A stretch of DNA of 64,000 nucleotides from Arthrobacter agilis (GCF_002157505.1 NZ_NFSC01000031.1:124001-188000), one strand, 5' to 3'; counted from the stretch's first letter, positions 35,555 through 45,496 are shown. The notes: generated by a model from the sequence alone, not told the origin. A program made the numbers and translations.

Positions 35555-36475
35555 TCAGTGCAGTGCCGGTGAATCCGCCGGCATCAGCACCTTCAACGCC
35601 CGGGGCGCGATCGTCATGACTGCCGGGAGCGGGCCCACCAGCTCGCCGTCCGCGTACACGTCGAGGGGTTCGTCCGCCGTGATCCTCACGCTCGAACCGA
35701 GGGCTGCCGCGATGCCGGGCTGTCCGAGATGCCGCCCCCGGTACGAGAGGAGGAAGGTGACAACGACGGTCATGAAGGACGAGCGGCCCAGGGACACCAC
35801 GTCCAGCAGTCCGTCGTCGACCTTCGCCCGAGGGCAGATCCGCAGCCCACCGCCGTACTGTCCCCCGTTCCCGACAGCGACGAACCAGCCCGGGAAGACC
35901 CGCTCCGACCCGTCGACGGACAGCGTGAAGGTCACGCCACGCCAGGCCCGGAACGCCTTCAGCCCGCCGTAGAGATAGACGAACGGACCCAGGCCGATCC
36001 GGGCCGCGTTCCCGTACTCGTTGGCGAGCGCATCGAAGCCGACGTGCGCGACGCCCAGGTAGGGCCGACCGTTCACCTGGCCCAGATCGATCTCCGTGAC
36101 CTCGTAGCGCGGGAACGCCCGGACGGCTCGTACGGGGTTCAGCGGCAGGCCGAGGCGCCGTACCGCGTCGTTGGCGCGGCCACCGGCCAGGGGCAGGAGG
36201 ACGGCGCCGGAGTCCCGGGCGCCGGCCGCGACGGCACCCAGGAAGCCGTCACCGCCAAGGGCCGCGACGACGCTCCCCGGTGCGGCTGTCCGCGCCTGCT
36301 CCGTGGCTTCGCGGAGACTCCCGGTGACCACGATGGAGAGTGCGAATCCTGCACGCCGAAGCGCTTCTGCCGTGGCCGGCGCGAACCGCTGGGCCCGGCC
36401 GCGGCCGGCGGACGGACTGACGAGGAGCAGGGCGTCTCCCCCGGCACCCGGGAGAGGACCCTCCTGTCGGGGCAC
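35555..36475 (-). CDS. Diacylglycerol kinase family lipid kinase
   Basis: The 306-residue protein belongs to the DAGK/YegS/sphingosine-kinase superfamily, which phosphorylates lipid hydroxyls using ATP. The nucleotide loop reads AALGGDGFLGAVA, with Phe where GGDGT has Thr, and LPLAGGRANDAVRRLG replaces the usual GTGNDFA; such GGRxND variants occur in an actinobacterial subgroup. VGNGGQYGGGLRICP and DGLLDVV mark the C-terminal domain. The start is GTG 36475, four bases after the upstream SDR stop, so the two are probably one operon. Lipid substrate unknown. Confidence 0.88.
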   Translation of the reverse strand: MPRQEGPLPGAGGDALLLVSPSAGRGRAQRFAPATAEALRRAGFALSIVVTGSLREATEQARTAAPGSVVAALGGDGFLGAVAAGARDSGAVLLPLAGGRANDAVRRLGLPLNPVRAVRAFPRYEVTEIDLGQVNGRPYLGVAHVGFDALANEYGNAARIGLGPFVYLYGGLKAFRAWRGVTFTLSVDGSERVFPGWFVAVGNGGQYGGGLRICPRAKVDDGLLDVVSLGRSSFMTVVVTFLLSYRGRHLGQPGIAAALGSSVRITADEPLDVYADGELVGPLPAVMTIAPRALKVLMPADSPALH

Positions 36476-36479
36476 GGCG

Positions 36480-37274
36480 TCAGCCCCGGAGCACCTTGTG
36501 GTTGGCGGCCTGCGCGAGCGGGCGCAGGACGAGCTGGTCGATGTTCATGTGGTGCGGCGCGTCCAGCGTGAAGGCGACCGCGGAGGCGACGTCGTCCGCC
36601 GTCAGCGGGTAGTCCACGCCCTCGTACACCGCCTCGGCGGCGGCCTGGTCCCCACCGAGGCGGTTGAGGGAGAACTCCTCGGTGTACACCATGCCGGGCG
36701 ACACCTCGATCACCCGGATGTTGTTCTCGGCCTCCTCCAGGCGGAGCGAGCGCGCCATCGACTCCTGGGCGGCCTTCACACCGCAGTATCCCGCGCCGCC
36801 CTCGTAGGCCGCGAGCGCAGCCGTGGAGGTCAGGAAGAGGACACTGCCCTGGCCGCCGGACCGGAGCGCCGGCAGCAGGGCACGCGTCATCCGCATGGAC
36901 CCGAGCACGTTCACGTCGTACATCCACTCCCAGTCCGAGGTGACTGCGTCCGCCACGCGCTCGACCCCGAAGGCACCGCCCGCATTGTTCACCAGGGCAT
37001 GGACGGGACCGGCGGCCGTGACCTCCGCGGTGAAGGCATCGACGGATGCCTGGTCCGTGACGTCGAGGGCAACGGCCGTCGCGCCGGTCTCCTCCGCGAG
37101 GGCCTCGAGGCGATCGACGCGCCGCGCCGCCGCGACGACGTCCCAGCCGTTCCGTCGCAGTGCGCGGACGGTGGCTGCGCCGATGCCGGAACTGGCTCCG
37201 GTGACGACGGCTCGCAGGGCCGGAGGGGCGGGGACCACGGGTGCGCCGAGCGGCGCCGGGGATGTCGGAGTCAT
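36480..37274 (-). CDS. Short-chain dehydrogenase/reductase (classical)
   Basis: The 264-residue classical SDR has TGASSGIGAAT, ALDVTDQ, LVNNAGGAFG, the catalytic Ser in FLTSTAA and YCGVKAAQ (Tyr-x-x-x-Lys), then SPGMVYTEE. It resembles the YdfG-like group of NADP-dependent 3-hydroxy acid dehydrogenases. It lies just upstream of the lipid kinase gene. The substrate is not evident. Start ATG 37274. Confidence 0.93.
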   Translation of the reverse strand: MTPTSPAPLGAPVVPAPPALRAVVTGASSGIGAATVRALRRNGWDVVAAARRVDRLEALAEETGATAVALDVTDQASVDAFTAEVTAAGPVHALVNNAGGAFGVERVADAVTSDWEWMYDVNVLGSMRMTRALLPALRSGGQGSVLFLTSTAALAAYEGGAGYCGVKAAQESMARSLRLEEAENNIRVIEVSPGMVYTEEFSLNRLGGDQAAAEAVYEGVDYPLTADDVASAVAFTLDAPHHMNIDQLVLRPLAQAANHKVLRG

Positions 37275-37522
37275 GGGGCCACTGTAGCGAGCCGCGGCGG
37301 CGCGCAACCCACGGGAAGCATGAGCTGCCCGAGGCGGCCGGGATCCGCCTGCCCGTTCAGTGCACCGGCGCCCCGGCGGTAACGTTGATCGGGCCTGTAC
37401 TCCCCGGGATGACGCCGGGCGATGCATCCTGGGGTCCGGCCCCGCGTTGCATCCCGGCGTCCCAGGAACCTTCCCGGCACCGTCAGGCACTCCGCGTCAC
37501 CACCCGAAGGAAGAAACGAACC

Positions 37523-39049
37523 ATGATCGCTGCAGGACCTTCGACGACGGATGCTGCCCTGTCGCCCCTCGATCGCCAGTCGGTGCGGACGGTGCTTCGC
37601 ACGCCGAGGCTCCTGAAGACCGAGGTGCTCGCCGGTCTCGTCGTCGCGCTCGCCCTGATTCCCGAAGCCATCGCGTTCTCCATCATCGCCGGCGTCGATC
37701 CGCGGCTCGGCCTCTTCGCGTCCTTCACCATGGCGGTGTCGATCGCGTTCCTCGGCGGCAGGCCCGCCATGATCTCCGCCGCCACCGGTGCCGTGGCCCT
37801 GGTGGTCGCGCCCCTGGTAGCCAGCCACGGACTGGACTACTTCCTCGCCGCGGTCATCCTCGGCGGAGTGTTCCAGGTCGTCCTGGGACTCACCGGCGTG
37901 GCACGGCTCATGCGCTTCATCCCGCGCTCGGTCATGGTCGGCTTCGTCAACGCCCTGGCCATCCTCATCTTCCTGTCCCAGGTCCCCGAACTTCTCGGCG
38001 TCCCCTTCCTCGTCTACCCGATGACCGCCGTCGGACTGCTGCTCGTCTTCGGGCTGCCCCGCCTCACCCGGGCCGTCCCGGCGCCCCTGGTGGCCATCGT
38101 GGTCCTGACCGTCGTCGCCGTCCTCACGCACGCCGTCGTCCCGACCGTCGGGGACAAGGGCGAACTGCCGGACAGCCTGCCCTCGCTGTTCTTCCCCGAC
38201 GTACCGCTGAACCTCGAGACCCTGCAGATCATCGCGCCCTTCTCCCTCGCCCTCGCCGCCGTCGGACTCCTGGAATCGCTGATGACCGCCAAACTCGTCG
38301 ACGACATCACGGACACCCGCTCCGACAAGACCCGCGAATCGTGGGGCCAGGGCGCCGCGAACATCATCACGGGCTTCTTCGGCGGCATGGGCGGGTGCGC
38401 GATGATCGGCCAGACGATGATCAACGTGAAGGCGTCCGGGGCGCGCACGCGGATCTCGACCTTCCTCGCCGGAGTCTTCCTGCTCATCCTCGTCGTCGCA
38501 CTCGGCGATATCGTCGCGCTGATCCCGATGGCCGCGCTGGTGGCCGTCATGATCTTCGTCTCGATCGCGACGTTCGACTGGCACAGCATCCGGCCCTCCA
38601 CCCTCAAGCGCATGCCGAAGAGCGAGACCCTGGTCATGCTGGCCACCGTGGTCGGGACGGTCTGGACGCACAACCTTGCGATCGGCGTCGGCGTCGGCGT
38701 CCTCGTCGCGATGGTGGCCTTCGCACGCCGCGTCGCGCACTTCGTCACGGTGACGCGCCGAGAAGACACCCGCGACGGGGAACCGCACGTCACCTACGCG
38801 GTCGACGGCGAACTCTTCTTCGCGTCGTCCAACGACCTCTACACCCAGTTCGACTATGCGCGCGACCCCCGCCGGGTCACCATCGACCTGCACCGATCGC
38901 ATCTCTGGGACGCCTCGACCATCGCCGCCCTGGACGCCATCTCCGAGAAGTACCGGGCGCACGGTATCGAGGTGGACGTCGTCGGGCTCAACGAGGCGTC
39001 CACGTCGATGCGGGACCGGCTCCGCGGGCAGCTCGGCGCGGGTTCCTGA
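37523..39049 (+). CDS. SulP family anion transporter with STAS domain
   Basis: The 508-residue membrane protein has about 11-12 hydrophobic segments, the SulP signature region VALALIPEAIAFSIIAGVDP and GRPAMISAATGAVALVV, and a C-terminal STAS domain (about 400-508) with TIDLHRSHLWDASTIAALD. SulP proteins carry sulfate, bicarbonate or dicarboxylates by symport or exchange; the substrate cannot be told from sequence. GAAGGAAGAAA precedes ATG 37523. No carbonic anhydrase or sulfate-assimilation gene is adjacent. valS follows after 53 bases on the same strand. Confidence 0.93.
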   Translation: MIAAGPSTTDAALSPLDRQSVRTVLRTPRLLKTEVLAGLVVALALIPEAIAFSIIAGVDPRLGLFASFTMAVSIAFLGGRPAMISAATGAVALVVAPLVASHGLDYFLAAVILGGVFQVVLGLTGVARLMRFIPRSVMVGFVNALAILIFLSQVPELLGVPFLVYPMTAVGLLLVFGLPRLTRAVPAPLVAIVVLTVVAVLTHAVVPTVGDKGELPDSLPSLFFPDVPLNLETLQIIAPFSLALAAVGLLESLMTAKLVDDITDTRSDKTRESWGQGAANIITGFFGGMGGCAMIGQTMINVKASGARTRISTFLAGVFLLILVVALGDIVALIPMAALVAVMIFVSIATFDWHSIRPSTLKRMPKSETLVMLATVVGTVWTHNLAIGVGVGVLVAMVAFARRVAHFVTVTRREDTRDGEPHVTYAVDGELFFASSNDLYTQFDYARDPRRVTIDLHRSHLWDASTIAALDAISEKYRAHGIEVDVVGLNEASTSMRDRLRGQLGAGS

Positions 39050-39102
39050 GCTCGGGGCACCGGACGGACCCCGGGCCGCCCGCCGTAGGGAACAATGGAC
39101 CT

Positions 39103-41727
39103 ATGGCCGATACGACCCAGGGCACAGACACGCCCTCCCCCCAGTCCGTTTCCGTTCCCGACAAACCCGCCCTCGAGGGCCTCGAAGAGAGGCTCTCCCG
39201 GCAGTGGCGCGAGGACGGCACCTACGCCTTTCGCCGCGACACCACGCGCGAGCACGTCTACTCGATCGACACTCCCCCGCCGACGGCATCGGGATCCCTC
39301 CACGTCGGGCACATGTTCTCCTACACCCAGACCGACGTGATGGCACGCTTCAAGCGCATGCGCGGCGCCAACGTCTTCTACCCCATGGGATGGGACGACA
39401 ACGGGCTGCCGACCGAGCGCCGCGTCCAGAACTACTACGGCGTCCGCTGCGACCCGTCGGTCCCGTACGACGCCGACTACCGGCCGCCGGCCGAGCCCGC
39501 GAAGAACCAGCGGGACTTCGACGCCGTGTCGCGCCGCAACTTCATCGAGCTCTGCGAGGAGCTCGCCGTCGAGGACGAGAAGGTCTTCGAGAACCTCTTC
39601 AGCACGCTCGGCCTCTCGGTCGACTGGGACCTGACCTACCGGACCATCGACGACACGTCCCGTGCCGTGTCGCAGCGCGCCTTCCTCGAGAACCTCAAGG
39701 CCGGTGACGCCTACCTGGCCGAAGCCCCCACTCTCTGGGACGTCACCTTCCGCACCGCCGTCGCCCAGGCGGAGCTGGAGGACCGCGAGCAGCCGGGCGC
39801 GTACCACCGGATCGCGTTCCATGCCCCGAACGGCGAGCAGATCCACATCGAGACGACCCGGCCCGAGCTGCTGCCGGCGTGCGTCGCCCTCGTGGCGCAC
39901 CCCGACGACGAGCGGTACAAGCCGCTCTTCGGCACGACGGTCTCCTCGCCCCTGTTCGACGTCGAGGTCGAGATCAAGGCGCACCCCCTGGCCAAGCCCG
40001 ACAAGGGCAGCGGCATCGCCATGATCTGCACCTTCGGCGACCTGACGGACGTCACCTGGTGGCGCGAGCTCCAGCTGCCGACGCGCGCCGTCGTCGGCCG
40101 GGACGGGCGGATCCGCTCGGAGACGCCGGACTGGATCACGACGGAGCGCGCCCGCGGGAACTACGCGCAGGTGGCCGGCAAGACGATCTTCGGCGCCAAG
40201 GAGGCCGTCGTCGCCCTGCTCCGCGACAGCGGGGACCTCGACGGCGAACCGAAGAAGATCCTGCACCCGGTGAACTTCTACGAGAAGGGCGACAAGCCCC
40301 TCGAAGTGGTCACCAGCCGCCAGTGGTACATCCGCAACGGCGGGCGCGACGCCGGGAAGCGGGACGCCCTCATCCGGCGCGGGCGCGACATCGACTTCCA
40401 CCCGTCCTTCATGCGCTCCCGCTACGAGAACTGGATCAAGGGGCTCAACGGCGACTGGCTCGTCTCGCGCCAGCGCTTCTTCGGCGTGCCCGTGCCCGTC
40501 TGGTACCGTCTCGACGCCGACGGCGAACCGGAGTACGACGACCCGATCCTGCCCGCCCTCGAGTCGCTGCCGGTCGATCCTGCGGCGGATCCTGCACCCG
40601 GCTTCGAGGAGTCCGCCCGCGACCAGCCGGGCGGCTTCATCGGGGACAGCGACGTGCTGGACACCTGGGCGACGTCGTCCCTCACACCCCAGATCGTGGG
40701 TGGCTGGGCGCGCGACGAGGACCTGTTCGGGAAGGTCTTCCCCTTCGACCTCCGTCCGCAGGGCCACGACATCATCCGGACCTGGCTGTTCTCGACCGCT
40801 GTCCGGGCTGACGCGCTGCAGGATTCCGTGCCGTGGAAGCACGCCGCACTCTCCGGCTGGATCCTCGACCCGGACCGCAAGAAGATGTCGAAGTCCAAGG
40901 GCAACGTGGTCGTTCCCACGGATGTCCTGGAACAGTTCGGTGCCGACGCCGTGCGCTACTGGGCGGCATCGGCGAAGCTCGGCGCGGACACCGCGTACGA
41001 AGTGAACCAGATGAAGATCGGCCGACGCCTCGCCATCAAGCTGCTCAACGCGTCCAAGTTCGTCCTGAACCTGGGTGTCACGGAGTCATCGATCGGCGAA
41101 GGGTCGCTCGCGCGGGTCACGAACGCCCTGGACACCTCCCTGCTGGCACAGCTGCGGTCGGTGACCGACCAGGCGACGGCCGCCTTCGAGAAGTACGACT
41201 ACGCGAGGGCGCTCCAGCTGAGCGAATCCTTCTTCTGGACCTTTACGGACGACTACGTGGAGCTGGTCAAGGACCGTGCCTACGGTGATGCCGGCGATGC
41301 CGGGACGCAGTCGGTGCAGACCGCGCTGGCCACGACGCTCGACGCCCTGCTGCGCCTGTTCGCGCCGTTCCTGCCGTTCGCCACGGAAGAGGTCTGGAGC
41401 TGGTGGCGCTCCGGTTCGGTCCACCAGGCTGCGTGGCCGAGCGCCGGCGCGCTCGACGCCCTGCCGGAGACCGCCGACGCCGAGGTGCTCACGTCCGTCG
41501 CGCTCGCCCTGGGTGGCATCCGCAAGGCCAAGTCCGAGGCGAAGGTCAAGCAGCGCACCGAGGTGGAGACCGCCGTCGTCACGGCATCCGCCGCACAGGT
41601 GGAGCAGGTCCGGGCGGGGCTGGCCGACCTCCTCGCCGCCGGCAACGCCAGGGACCTCCAGCTCGCGGAGGGGAACGGCCCCCTGACCGTCTCCGACGTC
41701 GAACTGGTTCCCCAGCCCGCCGAGTAG
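39103..41727 (+). CDS. valS: Valyl-tRNA synthetase
   Basis: ValS charges tRNA-Val. The 874-residue chain has SGSLHVGHMFSYTQTD (HIGH region), the editing domain with IETTRPELLPACVALVAHP, the LDTWATSSLTPQ segment and KKMSKSKGNVV (KMSKS). The C-terminal coiled-coil tRNA-binding arm typical of many ValRS is reduced here. The subgroup (GWDDNGLPTERRVQNYYGVR) is the one found in actinobacteria. The start is ATG 39103. No T-box is seen upstream. Confidence 0.96.
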   Translation: MADTTQGTDTPSPQSVSVPDKPALEGLEERLSRQWREDGTYAFRRDTTREHVYSIDTPPPTASGSLHVGHMFSYTQTDVMARFKRMRGANVFYPMGWDDNGLPTERRVQNYYGVRCDPSVPYDADYRPPAEPAKNQRDFDAVSRRNFIELCEELAVEDEKVFENLFSTLGLSVDWDLTYRTIDDTSRAVSQRAFLENLKAGDAYLAEAPTLWDVTFRTAVAQAELEDREQPGAYHRIAFHAPNGEQIHIETTRPELLPACVALVAHPDDERYKPLFGTTVSSPLFDVEVEIKAHPLAKPDKGSGIAMICTFGDLTDVTWWRELQLPTRAVVGRDGRIRSETPDWITTERARGNYAQVAGKTIFGAKEAVVALLRDSGDLDGEPKKILHPVNFYEKGDKPLEVVTSRQWYIRNGGRDAGKRDALIRRGRDIDFHPSFMRSRYENWIKGLNGDWLVSRQRFFGVPVPVWYRLDADGEPEYDDPILPALESLPVDPAADPAPGFEESARDQPGGFIGDSDVLDTWATSSLTPQIVGGWARDEDLFGKVFPFDLRPQGHDIIRTWLFSTAVRADALQDSVPWKHAALSGWILDPDRKKMSKSKGNVVVPTDVLEQFGADAVRYWAASAKLGADTAYEVNQMKIGRRLAIKLLNASKFVLNLGVTESSIGEGSLARVTNALDTSLLAQLRSVTDQATAAFEKYDYARALQLSESFFWTFTDDYVELVKDRAYGDAGDAGTQSVQTALATTLDALLRLFAPFLPFATEEVWSWWRSGSVHQAAWPSAGALDALPETADAEVLTSVALALGGIRKAKSEAKVKQRTEVETAVVTASAAQVEQVRAGLADLLAAGNARDLQLAEGNGPLTVSDVELVPQPAE

Positions 41728-41737
41728 GCGCCCGTGC

Positions 41738-41779
41738 ACACAGGAGGGGACCCACCGAACGGTGGGTCCCCTCCTGTGT
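41738..41779. terminator. Bidirectional terminator between valS and the DsbA-like gene
   Basis: A 19-bp perfect stem (41738-41756 with 41761-41779) around a GAAC loop, between two convergent genes. Confidence 0.93.
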
Positions 41780-41788
41780 TGAGCGGTC

Positions 41789-42406
41789 CTAGTCGAACGT
41801 GGGGCGCTCGGTGCGGGAGCGCTTGAGCTCGAAGAACTCCGGGAACTCCGACATCAGGACGGCGCCGTCGAAGATGCGCCCGGCCTCTTCGCCCCGCGGG
41901 ATCCTCGTGAGGACGGGCCCGAAGAACGCCGTGCCGTTGAAGGCGACGACCGGGGTGCCGACTTCGTCGCCCACGCGGTCGATCCCGTCCTTGTGGGACG
42001 CCCGGAGCTTCTCGTCGTACTCGTCGGAGTGCGCGAACTTCACGAGGTCGGCGGGCAGACCGACCTCCTCGAGCGACTCGTTGATGACCTCGTCGAAGTC
42101 CTTGTTCTGGCCGATGTGGATGCGGGTGCCCATGGCGTCGTACAGCTTCTTGACGTACTCGTCCCCGTGCAGCTCGGCTGCGGCGATGATGACGCGGACA
42201 GGCCCCCACCCCTGCAGCATCAGTGCCTTGTACTCCTCGGGCAGGTCGCGTCCCTCGTTCAGGACGGACAGGCTCATGACGTGCCAGTCCACCGAGATGT
42301 CCCGGACCTGCTCCACCTCACCGATCCAGCGCGAGGTGATCCAGGCGAAGGGACACAGGGGGTCGAACCAGAAATCGGCTGTCTGGGTGGTCGTGGACTC
42401 GCTCAT
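41789..42406 (-). CDS. Rv2466c-like (mycothiol-dependent nitroreductase family) thioredoxin-fold protein
   Basis: The 205-residue DsbA-like protein matches the family of Mycobacterium tuberculosis Rv2466c, a mycothiol-dependent reductase that activates nitro-thienopyrimidines. Shared segments include ADFWFDPLCPFAWITSRWI, VMSLSVLNEGRDLPEEY, VGTPVVAFNG with the cis-Pro, and FFGPVLTRIPRGEEAG. The active site reads Cys18-Pro-Phe-Ala21; as I recall Rv2466c, it has Cys-Pro-Trp-Cys, so the resolving Cys is missing here and only a monothiol (glutaredoxin-like) mechanism would be possible. Start ATG 42406 has AGAAGGAGTC upstream. Confidence 0.85.
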   Translation of the reverse strand: MSESTTTQTADFWFDPLCPFAWITSRWIGEVEQVRDISVDWHVMSLSVLNEGRDLPEEYKALMLQGWGPVRVIIAAAELHGDEYVKKLYDAMGTRIHIGQNKDFDEVINESLEEVGLPADLVKFAHSDEYDEKLRASHKDGIDRVGDEVGTPVVAFNGTAFFGPVLTRIPRGEEAGRIFDGAVLMSEFPEFFELKRSRTERPTFD

Positions 42407-42616
42407 GCAAGACTCCTTCTGAAGTTGGTGAGGCCGAGGCCTTTTCCGGTGCAACCCGCCATACCTGCTCCCTATTCCGTCCGAGTTGGTGCCGTCCGCC
42501 CCGAGGCGGTCTAATGAAAGGACACGACCGGTCGAGGATGCCTGGCGCTATTCCTGCGTCGCCATCCGGCTGGATGAGTTCGCGCCGGGCACCCCGGCGC
42601 AGTAAGGGACGCCGTT

Positions 42617-44122
42617 TTGCAGCAGCACCGGACCGACAGCCACGCCGACACCTCTGACACCTGGCTCGAACGCGAAGCACTCGCCGAAGCCATGATCCCG
42701 CTGATCGGGCACCTGTACCGCAACAACAACGTGGTCACGAGCATCCACGGACGCAGCCTCATCAACAAATCCACGATGAACATCCTCAAGGCGCACCGCT
42801 TCGCCCGGCGCATCACCACCGAGGAACTCCACCTCGAGGACACCGCCCCCATCCTGCGGATCCTCGCGGACCTGGACCTCGGCGCCGCTGCCATCGACAT
42901 CGGACGGCTCCGCCTCGCCTACGACCGGGCCACCGCTACCGGGGACGCAGGTAATACGCAGAGCCTGGAGGAGTTCCTCCGTGCCGAACTCGCCGACATC
43001 GTCGGCCAGGGCGGAGCCGACGAGCGCACCAGCACCGACGTCGTCCTCTACGGCTTCGGGCGCATCGGCCGCCTCGTCGCCCGCCTGCTCATCGAAAAGG
43101 CCGGCGGCGGCCACGGCCTGCGCCTGCGCGCCGTCGTCGTACGCCGGGGATCCGCCAACGACCTCACCAAGCGCGCCAGCCTGCTGCGCCGCGACTCCGT
43201 GCACGGGTCCTTCGACGGCACCATCCAGGTCGACGAGGATTCGAACACGATCACCGCCAACGGCACCCGCATCCAGGTCATCTACTCCGACGACCCGGCC
43301 TCCATCGACTACACCGCCTACGGCATCTCCGACGCCCTCGTGGTCGACAACACCGGCCGCTGGCGCGACGCCGAAGGCCTCTCCCAGCACCTCAAGAGCA
43401 CCGGCGTCGCCAAGGTCCTGCTCACCGCACCGGGCAAGGGCGCATTGAAGAACATCGTGCACGGCATCAACCACGGCTCCATCGAAGACTCCGACCGGAT
43501 CATCACCGCGGCGTCCTGCACCACCAACGCCATCACCCCGGTCCTCAAAGCCATCAACGACCGCTACGGCGTGGTCCACGGCCACGTGGAGACCGTGCAC
43601 TCCTTCACCAACGACCAGAACCTCATCGACAACTTCCACAAGGGCGACCGCCGGGGACGCTCCGCGGCCCTAAACATGGTCCTCACCGAGACCGGCGCCG
43701 CGACCGCCGTCGCCAAGGCCCTGCCCGAACTGGCGGGCAAGCTCACCGGCAGCTCCATCCGCGTGCCCACCCCGGACGTGTCCATCGCGATCCTGAACCT
43801 CACCCTCGAGAACGGGACCACGAAGGAGGAGGTCAACACCTACCTGCGCGAGATGTCCCTGCACTCGGGCATGCGCAAGCAGGTCGACTACATCGACAGC
43901 CCCGAAGTCGTCTCCACCGACTTCGTCGGCTCACGCCGCGCCGGCATCGTCGACGGCCTCGCCACCATCGCCGAGGACACCTACCTCGTCCTCTACGTCT
44001 GGTACGACAACGAATTCGGCTACAGCTGCCAGGTCGTCCGCGTCATGGAGGAAATGGCCGCCGTCCACCCACCCACCTACCCCGCCGCGGACACGGACGC
44101 CACGGTAGCGGCGACCGTCTGA
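42617..44122 (+). CDS. gap: Glyceraldehyde-3-phosphate dehydrogenase, long N-extended form
   Basis: The enzyme interconverts glyceraldehyde 3-phosphate and 1,3-bisphosphoglycerate. The dehydrogenase core starts near residue 140 with VVLYGFGRIGRLVA and has the catalytic Cys in ITAASCTTNAITP, His in ETVHSFTNDQ, and WYDNEFGYSCQV. The 501 residues exceed the usual 330-340 because of about 135 extra N-terminal residues, as in the corynebacterial GapB type, which works in gluconeogenesis. The only sensible start is TTG 42617, 8 bases after AAGGGA. It is monocistronic. Confidence 0.93.
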   Translation: MQQHRTDSHADTSDTWLEREALAEAMIPLIGHLYRNNNVVTSIHGRSLINKSTMNILKAHRFARRITTEELHLEDTAPILRILADLDLGAAAIDIGRLRLAYDRATATGDAGNTQSLEEFLRAELADIVGQGGADERTSTDVVLYGFGRIGRLVARLLIEKAGGGHGLRLRAVVVRRGSANDLTKRASLLRRDSVHGSFDGTIQVDEDSNTITANGTRIQVIYSDDPASIDYTAYGISDALVVDNTGRWRDAEGLSQHLKSTGVAKVLLTAPGKGALKNIVHGINHGSIEDSDRIITAASCTTNAITPVLKAINDRYGVVHGHVETVHSFTNDQNLIDNFHKGDRRGRSAALNMVLTETGAATAVAKALPELAGKLTGSSIRVPTPDVSIAILNLTLENGTTKEEVNTYLREMSLHSGMRKQVDYIDSPEVVSTDFVGSRRAGIVDGLATIAEDTYLVLYVWYDNEFGYSCQVVRVMEEMAAVHPPTYPAADTDATVAATV

Positions 44123-44146
44123 CGCAGGCGGACTCACGGTGGACGC

Positions 44147-44180
44147 AGGAAGGACCCGGCCGATCGGCCGGGCCCTTCCT
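44147..44180. terminator. Terminator between gap and clpX
   Basis: Arms 44147-44162 and 44165-44180 pair along 16 positions with a single mismatch; it serves two convergent genes. Confidence 0.88.
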
Positions 44181-44203
44181 GTCTGCTTACGGTGCGCCGG
44201 GGG

Positions 44204-45496
44204 TCAGGCGGACTTGTTCCGCCGCTTGGCGACCACCTCGTGGGAGATGAGCGTGGGCTCGGCCCGCTTGGCGACGACGTCGTCCGAGATCACCACGGTG
44301 GCGATGTCCTCACGGCTCGGGAGGTCGAACATGACCGGGAGGAGGACCTCCTCCATGATGGCGCGGAGACCGCGGGCACCGGTACCACGATCCAGGGCGA
44401 GGTCGGCGATGGCCTCGAGCGCCTTGGGCTCGAAGGCGAGCTCCACACCGTCGAGCAGGAACATCTTCTGGTACTGCTTGATCAACGCGTTCTTCGGTTC
44501 CGTCAGGATCTGCATCAGCGCCGGACGGTCGAGGTGCGTGACCGTGGTGATGACGGGAAGGCGACCGATGAATTCGGGGATGAGCCCGAACTTCAGGAGG
44601 TCCTCCGGCATGACGTCGCCGTAGCTCGCCTCCTCGTTCTTGAGGGAACTCAGCGGCGCACCGAAACCGATGCCCTTGCGGCCCGCCCGCGAGCCGATGA
44701 TCTCCTCGAGGCCTGCGAAGGCGCCGGCCACGATGAAGAGCACGTTGGTGGTGTCGATCTGGATGAATTCCTGGTGCGGGTGCTTGCGGCCGCCCTGCGG
44801 GGGCACGGAGGCGACCGTCCCCTCGAGGATCTTCAGCAGGGCCTGTTGGACGCCCTCACCGGACACGTCACGCGTGATCGACGGGTTCTCGCTCTTGCGG
44901 GAGATCTTGTCGATCTCGTCGATGTAGATGATCCCCTGCTCGGCCTTCTTGACGTCGTAGTCCGCGGCCTGGATGAGCTTGAGCAGGATGTTCTCGACGT
45001 CCTCGCCGACATAGCCGGCTTCCGTCAGCGCTGTGGCGTCCGCGACGGCGAACGGCACGTTGAGCCTGCGCGCGAGCGTCTGGGCGAGGTAGGTCTTGCC
45101 GCAGCCCGTGGGGCCGATCAGCAGGATGTTGGACTTGGCGATCTCGACGTCTTCGGTCTCGGCGGCATCGGCGAGGGTTCCGGCGGCACGCGGCCCCGTG
45201 CCGGACTGGATCCGCTTGTAGTGGTTGTAGACGGCGACGGCGAGGGAGCGCTTCGCGGGCTCCTGGCCCACCACGTACTCCTGCAGGAAATCGAAGATCT
45301 CGCGGGGCTTGGGCAGTTCGAACGTTCCGAGATCCGCTACCTCGGAGAGCTCCTCCTCGATGATCTCGTTGCACAGGTCGATGCACTCGTCACAGATGTA
45401 CACGCCGGGGCCGGCAATGAGCTTCCGGACCTGCTTCTGGCTTTTTCCACAGAAAGAGCACTTGAGCAGATCCGTGCTCTCACCAATGCGAGCCAT
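44204..45496 (-). CDS. clpX: ATP-dependent Clp protease ATP-binding subunit ClpX
   Basis: ClpX unfolds substrates and feeds them to ClpP. The 430-residue protein begins with the C4 zinc-binding domain (CSFCGKS, then CDECIDLC), followed by the AAA+ domain with [24 protein letters not shown], and the IGF-type ClpP-binding loop region at [10 protein letters not shown]; sensor-2 lies near [18 protein letters not shown] is 9 bases before ATG 45496. A gap of 164 bases with two hairpins separates it from clpP2. Confidence 0.97.
   Translation of the reverse strand: MARIGESTDLLKCSFCGKSQKQVRKLIAGPGVYICDECIDLCNEIIEEELSEVADLGTFELPKPREIFDFLQEYVVGQEPAKRSLAVAVYNHYKRIQSGTGPRAAGTLADAAETEDVEIAKSNILLIGPTGCGKTYLAQTLARRLNVPFAVADATALTEAGYVGEDVENILLKLIQAADYDVKKAEQGIIYIDEIDKISRKSENPSITRDVSGEGVQQALLKILEGTVASVPPQGGRKHPHQEFIQIDTTNVLFIVAGAFAGLEEIIGSRAGRKGIGFGAPLSSLKNEEASYGDVMPEDLLKFGLIPEFIGRLPVITTVTHLDRPALMQILTEPKNALIKQYQKMFLLDGVELAFEPKALEAIADLALDRGTGARGLRAIMEEVLLPVMFDLPSREDIATVVISDDVVAKRAEPTLISHEVVAKRRNKSA

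Noticed and set aside
37275-37522. Riboswitch before the SulP transporter
   Set aside because: The G/C-rich repeats (CCCGGG, GATGC words) do not match any leader I know, such as SAM or a sulfate-linked motif; only a normal ribosome-binding site is clear.
37360-39102. A long upstream extension in the valS frame
   Set aside because: The stretch before 39103 is an out-of-frame reading of the SulP gene, Arg/Pro/Gly-rich; valS conservation begins at ATG 39103.
42548-43639. A 363-codon minus-strand frame opposite gap
   Set aside because: Val/Gly/Asp-rich shadow of a strongly conserved enzyme; no start signal and no recognisable domain.
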